50,061 bases of DNA from JBKEDS01 sp047975545 (GTDB lineage: Bacteria > Bacteroidota > Bacteroidia > Flavobacteriales > Flavobacteriaceae), in assembly GCA_047975545.1 (NCBI GenBank), contig JBKEDS010000034.1, forward strand, positions 1 through 50,061, written 5' to 3'. This document shows positions 34,617 to 43,257 of this stretch, one piece after another. The notes below the pieces were generated by a model. That model did no database searches, was not told the origin of the DNA, and saw only the letters and a program-made list of their open reading frames with translations. How positions within the stretch are numbered: position 1 is the stretch's first letter; each line of letters starts with the position of its first letter. Made by a program: the position numbers and the translations under genes.

Positions 34617-35513
34617 TTAGTTTTTGTCGGTTAGTTGTAAAAATTGTTCTTCCAAACTTTCCTTGCGCTGTACCAAATGGCTTAACACAATGCCGTTTTT
34701 AAAAAGGTAGGTGTTAAAGGTTTCGGCATTTAAGGGTTGGTTTAAAAATGCCGTTACCAAAGTATCCGAAACCTTAATGTTAGTAAAGGCTTCATGTTTT
34801 TCAAGAAGTGCGATTAACTCGGTTTGCTTTGTACATTTTAACTCGAAAAAGCCGTGGCTGGAAATCATTTCGTCCACACGCCCCGAGTACAGTTTTACGC
34901 CTTTTCGGAGGACTACCACATGCGAGCATACTTTTTCAACTTCGTCCAACAAATGCGAAGCCAGCAAAATGGTGGTGCCTTGTTGGGCAATTTGTTTAAT
35001 AATTTCCCGTATTTGGTGAATACCCTGCGGGTCGAGCCCGTTTGTGGGTTCGTCCAATATTAAAATTTCGGGGTCGTTAAGCAGGGCAGAAGCAATGGCA
35101 AGCCGTTGTTTCATACCCAATGAATAGGTGCTAAACTTACTGTTTTTACGCTCCAAAAGCCCGACGATTTCTAATTTTTCTTCTATTTTTGAAAATGCTA
35201 CGCCCTTAATTTTGCATACCAGTTTTAGGTTCTGCTCGGCGGTCATGTACGGATAAAAATTAGGGCGCTCTATAATAGCGCCTACTTTTTTTAGGGCTTC
35301 GTGGGTCGTGGTGTTGCCGTTAAACCATTTAAAATCGCCACCGGTTTTGTTAACCACGTTAAGCACAATGCCCAAGGTGGTGGATTTTCCGCTGCCGTTT
35401 GGGCCCAGGATGCCGTAAATATTGCCTTTGTTTATGGTAAACGATAAATTGTTAACCGCAATTAGGTGGCCAAATTTTTTGGTTAGGTTGTTAAGCGTTA
35501 GTATGGGTTCCAA
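34617..35513 (-). CDS. ABC transporter ATP-binding protein
   Basis: A 298-residue ATPase subunit. It has Walker A GPNGSGKST (about residues 38-46), a Q-loop region GAIIERPNFYPYMTAEQN, the signature YSLGMKQRL, Walker B EILILDEPTNGLDPQG and the switch His in LLASHLLDEVEKV. The C-terminal 80 residues form the extra domain common to ABC-2 exporters of this type. With the permease encoded four bases downstream it should form a two-gene ABC-2 exporter. It appears to be first in the minus-strand run that includes the surface-protein genes. Confidence 0.94.
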   Translation of the reverse strand: MEPILTLNNLTKKFGHLIAVNNLSFTINKGNIYGILGPNGSGKSTTLGIVLNVVNKTGGDFKWFNGNTTTHEALKKVGAIIERPNFYPYMTAEQNLKLVCKIKGVAFSKIEEKLEIVGLLERKNSKFSTYSLGMKQRLAIASALLNDPEILILDEPTNGLDPQGIHQIREIIKQIAQQGTTILLASHLLDEVEKVCSHVVVLRKGVKLYSGRVDEMISSHGFFELKCTKQTELIALLEKHEAFTNIKVSDTLVTAFLNQPLNAETFNTYLFKNGIVLSHLVQRKESLEEQFLQLTDKN

Positions 35514-35629
35514 AATATATTGCGTTTTACGTGTTTAAAAAATCGTATAAATGTAAACGAATATATGCGATTTTTGTTACAATTGCTATTCGTAAATATA
35601 TTTAATTTTGAAAGCGATGGTGCGACAGG

Positions 35630-35860
35630 CAAAAAACCGTCATTACGAGCCTGCCTGTCGGCAGACAGGGAGCGCAGCGACGAAGTAATCTGTATAATAA
35701 AACGTAGGGACTGCTTCGTTCCTCGCAGTGACGTATGGAAACCGAGAGGCTGCTTTGCTTCGCTCGTAGTGCTGCGTCATTACGAGGGAGGCACGACCGA
35801 AGTAATCCGTATAATAAAACGGAAAGACTGCTTCGCTACGCTCGCAGTGACGTATTGTAG
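35630..35860. repeat. REP-like hairpin block with a tandemly duplicated unit
   Basis: Two similar units lie in tandem. Unit 1 (about 35638-35736) and unit 2 (about 35776-35857) both read CATTACGAG ... CGAAGTAATC(T/C)GTATAATAAAACG ... GACTGCTTCG ... CGCAGTGACGTAT. Each holds one ATTAC/GTAAT hairpin and one ACTGC/GCAGT hairpin. The block fills most of the 378-bp gap between the ABC ATPase and prfC; no gene is seen there. Confidence 0.75.
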
Positions 35861-35891
35861 CCTTCGTTTTTCTTGTAAAGAGATAACAACC

Positions 35892-37481
35892 CTACTCAAA
35901 CTCCGAAGTAAAATGGAACTTAATATTGGGGTAGGTTTGTTGTGTCATTTGCAACGAAAAGGCCGAATCGGCCAGGAACACCAATTGCCCTTGTTTATCG
36001 GTTGCCAAATAGCGTTGTTTAACCCGTTTAAATTCTTGGTATTCTTCGGTTTTTTGGGTTTTGGGGTCTACCCAGCAGGCTTTGTGCACGTTTAGGTTTT
36101 CGTAGGTGCATTTGGCGCCGTATTCGTGTTCCAACCGGTATTGTATAACTTCGTATTGCAGGGCGCCCACGGTACCGATTACTTTTCGGCCGTTAAGCTC
36201 CAAGGTGAACAATTGCGCAACACCTTCGTTCATTAATTGGTCTATGCCCTTGTACAGTTGTTTCGATTTTAATGGGTCGGCGTTGTTAATGTACCTAAAA
36301 TGTTCGGGCGAAAAACTGGGGATACCTTTATAATGGATGTTTTCGCCTTCGGTTAGGGTGTCGCCAATTTTAAAGTTTCCGGTATCGTGCAGCCCAACAA
36401 TATCGCCGGGGTACGATACGTCGACAATTTCTTTCTTTTCGGCAAAAAAAGCATTGGGACTGGAAAATTTTAGTTTTTTGCCCAGCCGTACATGCAAATA
36501 AGGCGTGTTGCGCTCGAATTTGCCCGATACTATTTTTATAAAGGCCAAACGGTCGCGGTGGTTGGGGTCCATATTGGCGTGTATTTTAAAAACGAAGCCC
36601 GTAAACTTATCTTCATTGGGTTCGACCAAACGCTCCTCGCTTTGTTTGGGGCGTGGTTTTGGGGCTATTTCAATAAAGCAGTCCAACAATTCGCGTACAC
36701 CAAAATTGTTAAGCGCCGAACCAAAAAATACGGGTTGTAACTGGCCGTTTAAATAGGCTTGCTTGTTAAATTCGGGGTAAATGCCCGTTACCAATTCCAG
36801 TTCTTCTCGTAGTGTTGTGGCCGATTTGTCGCCTACGAGTTTGTTGAGCGCATCCGATTCCAAATCGGATATTTTTATGGTTTCTTCAATATTTTTTCGG
36901 CTATCGCCACTAAACAGATTGATGTTTTTTTCCCAAATATTATAAATGCCCTTAAAGTCGTAGCCCATCCCGATGGGGAAACTAAGCGGCGCTACTTTTA
37001 GGTTTAGTTTTTGTTCAATTTCATCTAACAAATCAAAGGCGTCCTTTCCTTCCCGGTCCAACTTGTTTATAAACACAATCATGGGAATGTTGCGCATTCG
37101 GCAAACTTCTACTAGTTTTTCGGTTTGTTCCTCGACGCCCTTGGCCACGTCTATTACCACGATTACGCTGTCTACGGCGGTTAGGGTCCGGTAGGTGTCT
37201 TCGGCAAAATCCTTGTGGCCGGGCGTGTCCAAAATATTAATTTTTGTGCCGCCGTACTCAAAGGCCAAAACCGATGTGGCTACCGAAATACCCCGTTGGC
37301 GTTCGATTTCCATAAAATCGCTGGTTGCGCCTTTTTTTATTTTGTTGCTTTTAACGGCCCCGGCCTCTTGAATGGCGCCACCGAACAGCAGTAACTTTTC
37401 GGTTAATGTTGTTTTTCCGGCATCGGGGTGCGAAATAATGCCGAAAGTGCGGCGACGTTGGATTTCTTTTATAAAGCTCAT
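35892..37481 (-). CDS. prfC: Peptide chain release factor 3
   Basis: RF3 is a translational GTPase that removes RF1/RF2 from the ribosome after termination. The 529-residue protein has G1 SHPDAGKTTL (about residues 18-27), the switch region ERQRGISV, G3 DTPGHKDF and G4 NKLDREG. RF3-specific segments follow, such as GVRELLDCFIEIAPKP and VGALQYEVIQYRLEHEYG near the C-terminus. Length is normal (about 525-530). It starts MSFIKEIQRRRTFGIIS as in relatives. It appears to be transcribed alone from a promoter at 37504-37511. Confidence 0.97.
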   Translation of the reverse strand: MSFIKEIQRRRTFGIISHPDAGKTTLTEKLLLFGGAIQEAGAVKSNKIKKGATSDFMEIERQRGISVATSVLAFEYGGTKINILDTPGHKDFAEDTYRTLTAVDSVIVVIDVAKGVEEQTEKLVEVCRMRNIPMIVFINKLDREGKDAFDLLDEIEQKLNLKVAPLSFPIGMGYDFKGIYNIWEKNINLFSGDSRKNIEETIKISDLESDALNKLVGDKSATTLREELELVTGIYPEFNKQAYLNGQLQPVFFGSALNNFGVRELLDCFIEIAPKPRPKQSEERLVEPNEDKFTGFVFKIHANMDPNHRDRLAFIKIVSGKFERNTPYLHVRLGKKLKFSSPNAFFAEKKEIVDVSYPGDIVGLHDTGNFKIGDTLTEGENIHYKGIPSFSPEHFRYINNADPLKSKQLYKGIDQLMNEGVAQLFTLELNGRKVIGTVGALQYEVIQYRLEHEYGAKCTYENLNVHKACWVDPKTQKTEEYQEFKRVKQRYLATDKQGQLVFLADSAFSLQMTQQTYPNIKFHFTSEFE

Positions 37482-37503
37482 AGCCTATTTTACAAATGGA
37501 TTG

Positions 37504-37511
37504 CAAAATTA
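37504..37511 (-). promoter_or_regulatory. Minus-7 box of prfC
   Basis: On the minus strand this reads TAATTTTG, matching TAnnTTTG, 23 bases upstream of the prfC ATG. Confidence 0.6.
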
Positions 37512-37579
37512 AGGTTTTTGCGGAGAAATGAAAGGTGGCGGTTAATTTTTATTGCTGCTAAAAATAGTTGAAATTTTTT

Positions 37580-37587
37580 TACATTTG
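37580..37587 (+). promoter_or_regulatory. Minus-7 box of the toxin-antitoxin operon
   Basis: TACATTTG matches TAnnTTTG, 17 bases upstream of the antitoxin ATG at 37604. The mRNA leader would be very short. Confidence 0.55.
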
Positions 37588-37603
37588 TGTAAATTGATGA
37601 ATT

Positions 37604-37828
37604 ATGGAACATATTACAGTTTATCCGAAAAATGAAAAACAAAAGCTTTTGCTTAAAACGTTGTTAGAGGAAATGAAAGTGCGTTTTGAGGTAGGAAAAC
37701 ATAATGATGAAACGTTTTTAACGGAAGAAGCGTTTGTTGATAAAATCAATACGTCCATAAAGCAAGCCGAACTTGGGAAAACCACAAAACTTGAAAAAGC
37801 CAAGCAAAAAGAATTTTTAGGGTTATGA
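37604..37828 (+). CDS. Antitoxin of a YoeB-type toxin-antitoxin pair (DUF2683-like)
   Basis: A 74-residue acidic-to-neutral protein with MEHITVYPKNEKQKLLLKTLLEEM at the start and a helical, charged C-terminus with FLTEEAFVDKINTSIKQAELGK. It is unlike the Phd/YefM antitoxins that usually accompany YoeB and resembles the DUF2683 family seen beside such toxins in Bacteroidota. The stop codon overlaps the toxin start (ATGA), the standard arrangement for translational coupling. The C-terminal half is presumably the toxin-binding part, and DNA binding for autoregulation is not evident. Confidence 0.85.
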   Translation: MEHITVYPKNEKQKLLLKTLLEEMKVRFEVGKHNDETFLTEEAFVDKINTSIKQAELGKTTKLEKAKQKEFLGL

Positions 37829-38103
37829 GCTACGAAATTGAATTAACGGAAACGGCTAATTCTGATATTGAAAAATACAAAAAGGCGGGCGACAAAAAAG
37901 TTTTAGTTAAAATAGATAAACTTTTAAACGAATTAAGGGAACATCCAACTTCAGGGACAGGGAAACCAGAACGGCTAAAATACTACAATATTCCTACTTG
38001 GTCAAGAAGAATTACTGATAGACATAGACTGGTTTATAGAATCCAAGATGAAAAAATAATTGTTTTGGTACTTTCGTTTTGGGGGCATTACCATGATAGG
38101 TGA
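37825..38103 (+). CDS. Txe/YoeB-family mRNA interferase toxin
   Basis: A 92-residue RelE-fold toxin that would cleave ribosome-bound mRNA. Residues matching the YoeB active site are present: Glu49 in GKPERLKY, Arg68 in DRHRLVYRI, and His88-Tyr89 in the C-terminal GHYHDR. WSRRI and the final HYH-D are family marks. The length exceeds E. coli YoeB (84) by a few residues. It overlaps the antitoxin gene by four bases. It looks intact, so it needs the antitoxin for silence. Confidence 0.93.
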   Translation: MSYEIELTETANSDIEKYKKAGDKKVLVKIDKLLNELREHPTSGTGKPERLKYYNIPTWSRRITDRHRLVYRIQDEKIIVLVLSFWGHYHDR

Positions 38104-38118
38104 TAAATTAAAATCGAT

Positions 38119-38826
38119 TTAAAGCAGCGTTAAATATTCCATTAAAACCTTGCGTTGCGAGCGGCTAATGGGAATAACGTTTTTGTTTATTAAAATGCTG
38201 TAATCCTCAATATCCACAATTTTTTCGATATTAACCACGAACGAACGGTGTACCTTAACAAAGGTTTTTTCGGGCAGCACATCCTGTATTTTTTTTAGGC
38301 TTGAGTGTACAATAAGGTTATTGGCATTGGTGTGTATTACAATATAATCGCCCTTGGCCTCGATAAAGTTAATTTCGGCAAGGTCCAAACCGACCAGTTT
38401 TTTGTTGATGTTTACAAATATTTTTTCGGAAAATGAGGTTTCCCTTTGTTCGGTTTGCGGTTCAACAATATTTATTTTTCGCAGTTTGTCTATGGCCTTT
38501 AAAAAGCGCTTGCCGTCTATGGGCTTGGTTAGGTAATCGATAATATAATTATATTCAAAAGCGTTTACGGCCAGGCTTTTATCGCCGGTAATTAATATAA
38601 TTTTTAAGGGGATGTTTAGGGTTTTAATAAGCTCGAAGCCCGTAAAGGAGGGCATGTGTATGTCCAGAAATATAAAATCTATTTCCCCGTGGTTTTCGCT
38701 AAGGTATTTAATGGCCTCGATGGCATTGCTAAAGCTGGCTTTTACGTGCAGGCTTTTGTCCAACTTGCATAGGCTTTGTATAATTTCTATGGCAAATTCG
38801 TCATCGTCTATAATAATACAGTTCAT
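38119..38826 (-). CDS. LytTR-family response regulator
   Basis: A 235-residue regulator with a receiver domain (about 1-118) and a LytTR DNA-binding domain (about 135-235). The receiver has the acidic DDDE at residues 7-10, phospho-acceptor Asp55 in FIFLDIHMP, Thr in ILITGDKS and Lys in YLTKPI. The LytTR part has KKLVGLDLAEINFIEAKGDY and FVKVHRSFVVNI. It is the last gene of a minus-strand run with an HPt protein, a histidine kinase and a receiver, and probably the output of that relay. Targets are unknown. Confidence 0.94.
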   Translation of the reverse strand: MNCIIIDDDEFAIEIIQSLCKLDKSLHVKASFSNAIEAIKYLSENHGEIDFIFLDIHMPSFTGFELIKTLNIPLKIILITGDKSLAVNAFEYNYIIDYLTKPIDGKRFLKAIDKLRKINIVEPQTEQRETSFSEKIFVNINKKLVGLDLAEINFIEAKGDYIVIHTNANNLIVHSSLKKIQDVLPEKTFVKVHRSFVVNIEKIVDIEDYSILINKNVIPISRSQRKVLMEYLTLL

Positions 38827-38860
38827 GGTTGCTATTGGTTGGTTTAAGGAGGATTGGTTG

Positions 38861-39184
38861 TTATAGTTGGCCTACAAACAGTTCCAATTGCGATAGTATG
38901 GTTTTAAATTCCGGTAATAGCGCCGTGTTGCTGTTTTGTAGTTGTTTTTCGAAATTGTTTATTAGTTCGTATTGGCTTTCAAAGCCTAAAACTACAAATT
39001 TATGTTTTAATTTATGGACAGTAAAACTGGCTTGCGTTAGTTTTTTATCGAGCAACTGTTGTTCGAATTCCTTTTTTTCGGTTGGAAATTCGTTTTTTAT
39101 AATACTTATTAGCTTGCGTTCTATATTGTTATCGCCATCGGCAATTTTTTTAATATAGTTTAAATTGGGTTTTATTTGGGGCAT
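38861..39184 (-). CDS. Stand-alone histidine phosphotransfer (HPt) protein
   Basis: A 107-residue, mostly helical protein with the HPt motif VHKLKHKFVVLGF; His57 is the likely phospho-accepting residue. The usual consensus has Gly where this protein has His60 (H-x-L-K-G), a mild departure. There is no other domain. It starts five bases after the kinase stop and ends 34 bases before the LytTR regulator, so it is encoded between the kinase and the final regulator. It could pass phosphate between two receivers. Confidence 0.85.
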   Translation of the reverse strand: MPQIKPNLNYIKKIADGDNNIERKLISIIKNEFPTEKKEFEQQLLDKKLTQASFTVHKLKHKFVVLGFESQYELINNFEKQLQNSNTALLPEFKTILSQLELFVGQL

Positions 39185-39189
39185 AAAAC

Positions 39190-41595
39190 TTATTTTTTAA
39201 TGGTGAAATAGAAACTGCTTCCTTCTCCTTCTTTAGAGCTTACCCAAATTTCGCCATCGTAAAGCGTTACTATTTTACGGACTATTGAAAGCCCGATGCC
39301 GGTGGAATTTGTGTTTTCGTCTAAAGTTTGGAACATATCGAAAATTTTATCGTAGTATTTTTTGGGTATGCCTTTGCCGTTGTCGGTTACCCCGAATTGC
39401 CAATGGGTGCCGTTGTCCTTAAAATCGATTTCGATTAGGCCAACGGGCTTGTCGTTGTACTTTATGGCATTGCTTATAAGGTTTAAAAATAGTTGATGTA
39501 TCCTAATTTCGCAAGCGTTTATTATAGGGAGTTGTTTTTTTATATGGATGTTGATGTGGCTTGGGATTTGGACAATATTGGTTATGTTTTTCAAGATAAG
39601 GTTTAAGTCTACCTTGTGTTTTCTGGTGTTATCGGTAATGCCTATGCTGGAATATTTTAAAATACCGTCGATAAGGTTTTCCATGTGTTCCAATTTAATG
39701 TCTATGTTGGAAAAAACCTTATTGGCGTAGGCGTTGTTTTTATAATAGTCGCTAAAATCTTCCTTAAGCCAATGCAGTAGGGCGTCGATGCTTCGTAGTG
39801 GCGATTTTAGGTCGTGCGAAACAATATGTGCAAAGTCCTTTAGTTCGTCGTTGTTTTGCTTTAATTTTTTTAGTAGTTCTTGGTTTTTTTTCTGAACCAC
39901 TAAGGTTTCCCTGTATTGGATGGCGTTTTTTAGTTTTAATGAAATGTTTTCGGCTATTTGCTGTAATATTTTTAGGTTGGTTTTTGTAAAATGGTTGCGG
40001 TTTTTGTGTTCGGCGTTTATAATGCCTATAACTTGGCCGTGGTCTATAACGGGAACAACGATTTCGGAAAGCATGGTGGTTTTTTCTGTAATATATCGGG
40101 GGGCCTTGTAGGTGTCGTTAATAATTTCGGCTATGCCGGAATTGGCCACAAAACCAATAATGCCGTGGCCTATTTTTATTGGGGTTTTTACGGGGTGGCG
40201 CTGTTTGTCGGGTTTTCGTTGCGTAGAGGCAACTTCTTCAATAAATTGCGTATTGTTGTTAATAATATTAATAGTGCAGTAGTTGGTGTTTAAATATTGC
40301 GATATACTGTTGGCCAAATGGTTGGCTATTTCGTAAATATCGAATTTGTTGGCAATGGGCAGGGTGGCGTTTTGTATAATGGTTTTTACGAGCTGCTCCT
40401 TGCGTTGTTGGGTAATGTCCTCGATAATATAAACAATGTATTTATTGTGGTTTAAGCTGTTTTGTACGGCCGAGGCTTTTATTTTAACCCAAATTTTTTC
40501 CCTGTTTTTTTTAATAAGTTTTAGTTCTAACTGAAAACTGTTTTGTTTTTCCGAATTTAGGTTTTTTATGTTTTTTGTAAGTTTTTCTACATCGTCCTTA
40601 TCGGTTAGGGTTATAATGGAAAGTGTGCCTTTTTCGGCACTTGTGTAGCCCAAAAGTGCTTTTAGGGCCAAGTTGCATTTTATAAAATAGTTGTTTTCGG
40701 TTAGCCCGTAGGCCGAGGGGGAGTTTTCCAAAATTAAGTCCAACTCGTGTTTTTGTTGGATAAGCAATTGTTGTTGCCGTGTTCTTTCGGTTATGTCTTC
40801 TATTAGCAAAATATTGAAATCCCTTTTGCCCAATGAGTTCCTGGAAGTGTTAAGCCTTGTTTTTGCCCACAAAATACTGCCGTCTTTTTTTATGTAGCGT
40901 TTTTCTACTTGAAACGATTCGGCTTCGCCCCGTTCCAAGGTATCTATAAGTTCTTGCGATTTTGGTATATCTTCCTTTACGGTTAGGGTAAGCATGTTTT
41001 TGTCCAGCAGTTCTGTTTTGCTGTACCCTAAAAGCGCTTCTATTTTTTTGTTCGATTCTACAATTTTCCGCCCATTGGTAAGCAGGATGCCAATTGGGGC
41101 GTTGTCGAGGATAATATTTAGTTCGTTTTCCTTTTTTTGGGCGGTTTCGTATATTTTTTTATGTTCGGTAATGTCCCGTATTATGGCTTGTATGCCTTGC
41201 GGGTTTTTGTGTTCGTCGTACTGTATATTGGCGTTTAAATATACCCATTTAACTTCGTTTTTTGTAGTAACCATGCGTCCTTCAAAATCCTTGAAAAATC
41301 CCTGTTCTAATATGGTGTCGAAAAAAAGTTGGTTTAAGTGCTCGTCCTTGTAATAGGTGTGCTTTTTTACGTTAAAGGGCTTAAACTCGGAGTACCCAAA
41401 AAGGGTAAGGGTTGCATCGTTAAGTTCTAAAACATTGCCCTCGAAATCTATAAGAATATAGGCGTCCAACAGGTTTCGTAGTAGGTGTTTGGGTGCCGGG
41501 CTTTTTAAAATAGGCGTTGTTTTAGTGCTTAAAACACGTTTTTTAATTTCATTTTTTTGTACACGGGTTTTACCGTTGGGTTTGTTAGTTTTCAT
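39190..41595 (-). CDS. PAS/GAF sensor histidine kinase
   Basis: An 801-residue soluble-looking sensor kinase with no transmembrane segment. Domains in order are three PAS domains (about residues 45-150, 160-280 and 285-405, each ending in a PAC-like GIQAIIRDITE, NILLIEDITER or YIVYIEDITQQ), a GAF domain (about 410-570, with SEIVVPVIDHGQVIGIIN), a HisKA domain with phospho-His in AHIVSHDLKSPLRS (near residue 605), and a HATPase domain (about 690-801; NLISNAIKYND, DNGKGIP, TGIGLSIV). It has no receiver of its own, unlike hybrid kinases that use an HPt. It reads a cytoplasmic cue, possibly redox or a small ligand; the ligand cannot be told. Confidence 0.94.
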   Translation of the reverse strand: MKTNKPNGKTRVQKNEIKKRVLSTKTTPILKSPAPKHLLRNLLDAYILIDFEGNVLELNDATLTLFGYSEFKPFNVKKHTYYKDEHLNQLFFDTILEQGFFKDFEGRMVTTKNEVKWVYLNANIQYDEHKNPQGIQAIIRDITEHKKIYETAQKKENELNIILDNAPIGILLTNGRKIVESNKKIEALLGYSKTELLDKNMLTLTVKEDIPKSQELIDTLERGEAESFQVEKRYIKKDGSILWAKTRLNTSRNSLGKRDFNILLIEDITERTRQQQLLIQQKHELDLILENSPSAYGLTENNYFIKCNLALKALLGYTSAEKGTLSIITLTDKDDVEKLTKNIKNLNSEKQNSFQLELKLIKKNREKIWVKIKASAVQNSLNHNKYIVYIIEDITQQRKEQLVKTIIQNATLPIANKFDIYEIANHLANSISQYLNTNYCTINIINNNTQFIEEVASTQRKPDKQRHPVKTPIKIGHGIIGFVANSGIAEIINDTYKAPRYITEKTTMLSEIVVPVIDHGQVIGIINAEHKNRNHFTKTNLKILQQIAENISLKLKNAIQYRETLVVQKKNQELLKKLKQNNDELKDFAHIVSHDLKSPLRSIDALLHWLKEDFSDYYKNNAYANKVFSNIDIKLEHMENLIDGILKYSSIGITDNTRKHKVDLNLILKNITNIVQIPSHINIHIKKQLPIINACEIRIHQLFLNLISNAIKYNDKPVGLIEIDFKDNGTHWQFGVTDNGKGIPKKYYDKIFDMFQTLDENTNSTGIGLSIVRKIVTLYDGEIWVSSKEGEGSSFYFTIKK

Positions 41596-41709
41596 TTGGG
41601 GATGAATAATTTATCTTCTGTACGACAAAAGATATAACTAACCAAAACTAATGCTTTTTAGCGTAAAAAAGTAGGGGGGCGAAAATTAATTTTAATTAAC
41701 TATTAATTT

Positions 41710-42123
41710 TTAATAGATGTTAAAAACATTCATGCCCCAATAGCTTACAACCGATTTTATGCGTGCTACGTAATCTTCGTATTTTAGGGGTTTTACAATA
41801 TAGCTGGCGGCACCTTGTTTGTAGGTTTCTACAATGTCCTTTCTGTTTTCCGAAGTGGTTAGCACGATAATGGGAATATGCCCGTAGCACCCGTTTTGTT
41901 TTAGGGCGGTTAAAAACTCCAGGCCGTTCATTTTTGGCATGTTTAGGTCCATTATAATAATGTTCGGGAGGTTTGCCGTTAAGGTGCCTAAGGTGTCCAT
42001 GGCTTCTTCGCCGTTTTTTGCTGTTGTAACCTTGTGCGGTAAATCCAGTTTATTTAATGCCCGCTCGAACTTAATTTGTTCTATTTCGTCATCTTCTATA
42101 AGCATTAAAGAAAGTGTTTTCAT
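41710..42123 (-). CDS. Single-domain response regulator (receiver)
   Basis: A 137-residue receiver with no output domain, starting at ATG 42123 (MKTLSLMLIEDDEIEQ). An ATG 72 bases further upstream would add a non-conserved tail and sits on a likely promoter (TAACTTTTG on the minus strand near 42193-42201), so it is rejected. The acidic pair is at residues 11-12, the phospho-acceptor Asp59 in IIIMDLNMPKMNG, Thr in VLTTSE and Lys in IVKPL. It resembles Rcp1-type receivers that serve multi-domain kinases. It lies 114 bases upstream of the kinase gene and probably acts as the first phospho-acceptor. Confidence 0.93.
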   Translation of the reverse strand: MKTLSLMLIEDDEIEQIKFERALNKLDLPHKVTTAKNGEEAMDTLGTLTANLPNIIIMDLNMPKMNGLEFLTALKQNGCYGHIPIIVLTTSENRKDIVETYKQGAASYIVKPLKYEDYVARIKSVVSYWGMNVFNIY

Positions 42124-42501
42124 GTACGGGGCTATTATTAAATATTTTTTAAAATTATAAAAAACATCGATTAAAAGGTTCTGTTTATAGTTCAAAAGTT
42201 ATTTAATTACGATTAAAGGTTTGTTTTGGTCGATTAATGGAGTGTTAAAATCGCTAATTATATATAATTACTTACAGTGTTTGGTGCTTTGCAATTAAAG
42301 GCGGTGTATTGTAAAGCCTGTTTATTATTAGTTTGTAATATTTTAAAATAAGTAGTTTTATGGTGAAATATATGCTTAAATAACCACTCGTCGCCAGTAA
42401 ATAACTAATTATCTACACCAAAGCCCTTGGTTATCGAATAATATCCCTTTACGGCAATATCCCAAATTAAATTTGTTGAAAGAAACAAATAAACCAACGC
42501 C
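42124..42501. promoter_or_regulatory. Divergent regulatory region between the phosphorelay and LuxR genes
   Basis: This 378-bp AT-rich gap has no gene. A TAAATTTG minus-7 box at 42468-42475 serves the plus-strand LuxR-type gene, and a near-match near 42193-42201 serves the minus-strand receiver gene. It contains the AT-rich palindrome-like AATTATATATAATT (about 42256-42269). The shared region would allow coordinated control of both sides. Confidence 0.5.
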
Positions 42502-43257
42502 ATGGGCTGCTACAATTTATTTAACCTATCCGCTTCGTTCAATAACAACGTAAAAACCGATGCGGTAGATTACAAGTACTATAAATTTTATTTGGAAAGC
42601 GACATAGGTTTTAACAAACCCGACTACGTGGCGGTACTGGACCTAAAAAGCGAATGGCCCTTGCAGTTTTACAAAAACTACAATTTGGGTTTTTTGGGAC
42701 TTGACAACCACGAGCTTAAGGATATTTTAAGGTTTGTGGATAAAAACCAACTGAACAAAATATACAGAATAGATAAGCAAAGTGTCGCGTTTGCGTACAA
42801 TAACCTCGACCTTATTTCGCAAGCCGTTTTTAAGCTGCGGTTTTCGGTTGTTTACGCCAATGGCGAAAAAAAATCGTTGTTGCGCAATATTAGGTTTATT
42901 CCCAAAATTTTAAACAAAAAGCAGCATATGCTAATGGTGGTAACGTTTTCCGATGTTACCAATTTGCTCGGGGTGGCCAACCAACCCATGTTCGATATAA
43001 AATATATAAGGAGCAAGCATGCTTTTTTCGAAAACGAATTAGAAAACCTAAAAACCCAAATTAATGCCCAATTATCCATTAAGCAAGAACTAACGCCCCG
43101 CGAGCTTGAAATATTGGTGCTAATAGGCGAGGGGAAAACCAGCGACGATATTGCCAAAACACTAAAAATATCAAAAAATACGGTTAGCACGCATAGGCAA
43201 AATTTAATTAAAAAATTTAACGTAAAAAACACAACCTCCCTATTGAGGGAATTGTAA
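42502..43257 (+). CDS. LuxR-type transcriptional regulator with PAS-like N-terminus (1)
   Basis: A 251-residue regulator. The N-terminal two thirds look like a PAS-type sensory domain (DYKYYKFYLESDIGFNKPDYVAVLDL at the start; HMLMVVTFSDVTNL near 155). A GerE/LuxR helix-turn-helix follows (about 190-251), with LTPRELEILVLIGEGKTSDDIA and ISKNTVSTHRQNLIKKF. It is paralogous to the gene at 43482 across its length. No receiver Asp is present, so it is not a classical NarL-type regulator; it may sense a ligand or a partner protein. The ATG lies 26 bases after a TAAATTTG minus-7 box. A REP-like unit begins at its stop codon. Confidence 0.9.
   Translation: MGCYNLFNLSASFNNNVKTDAVDYKYYKFYLESDIGFNKPDYVAVLDLKSEWPLQFYKNYNLGFLGLDNHELKDILRFVDKNQLNKIYRIDKQSVAFAYNNLDLISQAVFKLRFSVVYANGEKKSLLRNIRFIPKILNKKQHMLMVVTFSDVTNLLGVANQPMFDIKYIRSKHAFFENELENLKTQINAQLSIKQELTPRELEILVLIGEGKTSDDIAKTLKISKNTVSTHRQNLIKKFNVKNTTSLLREL

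Noticed and set aside
35520..36095. 191-codon plus-strand ORF
   Set aside because: It is made of REP-like repeats and the antisense of the prfC 3' end; the translation shows repeated repeat-derived peptides, not a protein family.
42124..42195. Upstream ATG for the single-domain receiver
   Set aside because: The added residues precede the conserved receiver start and overlap a likely promoter; the ATG at 42123 begins right before the first beta strand.
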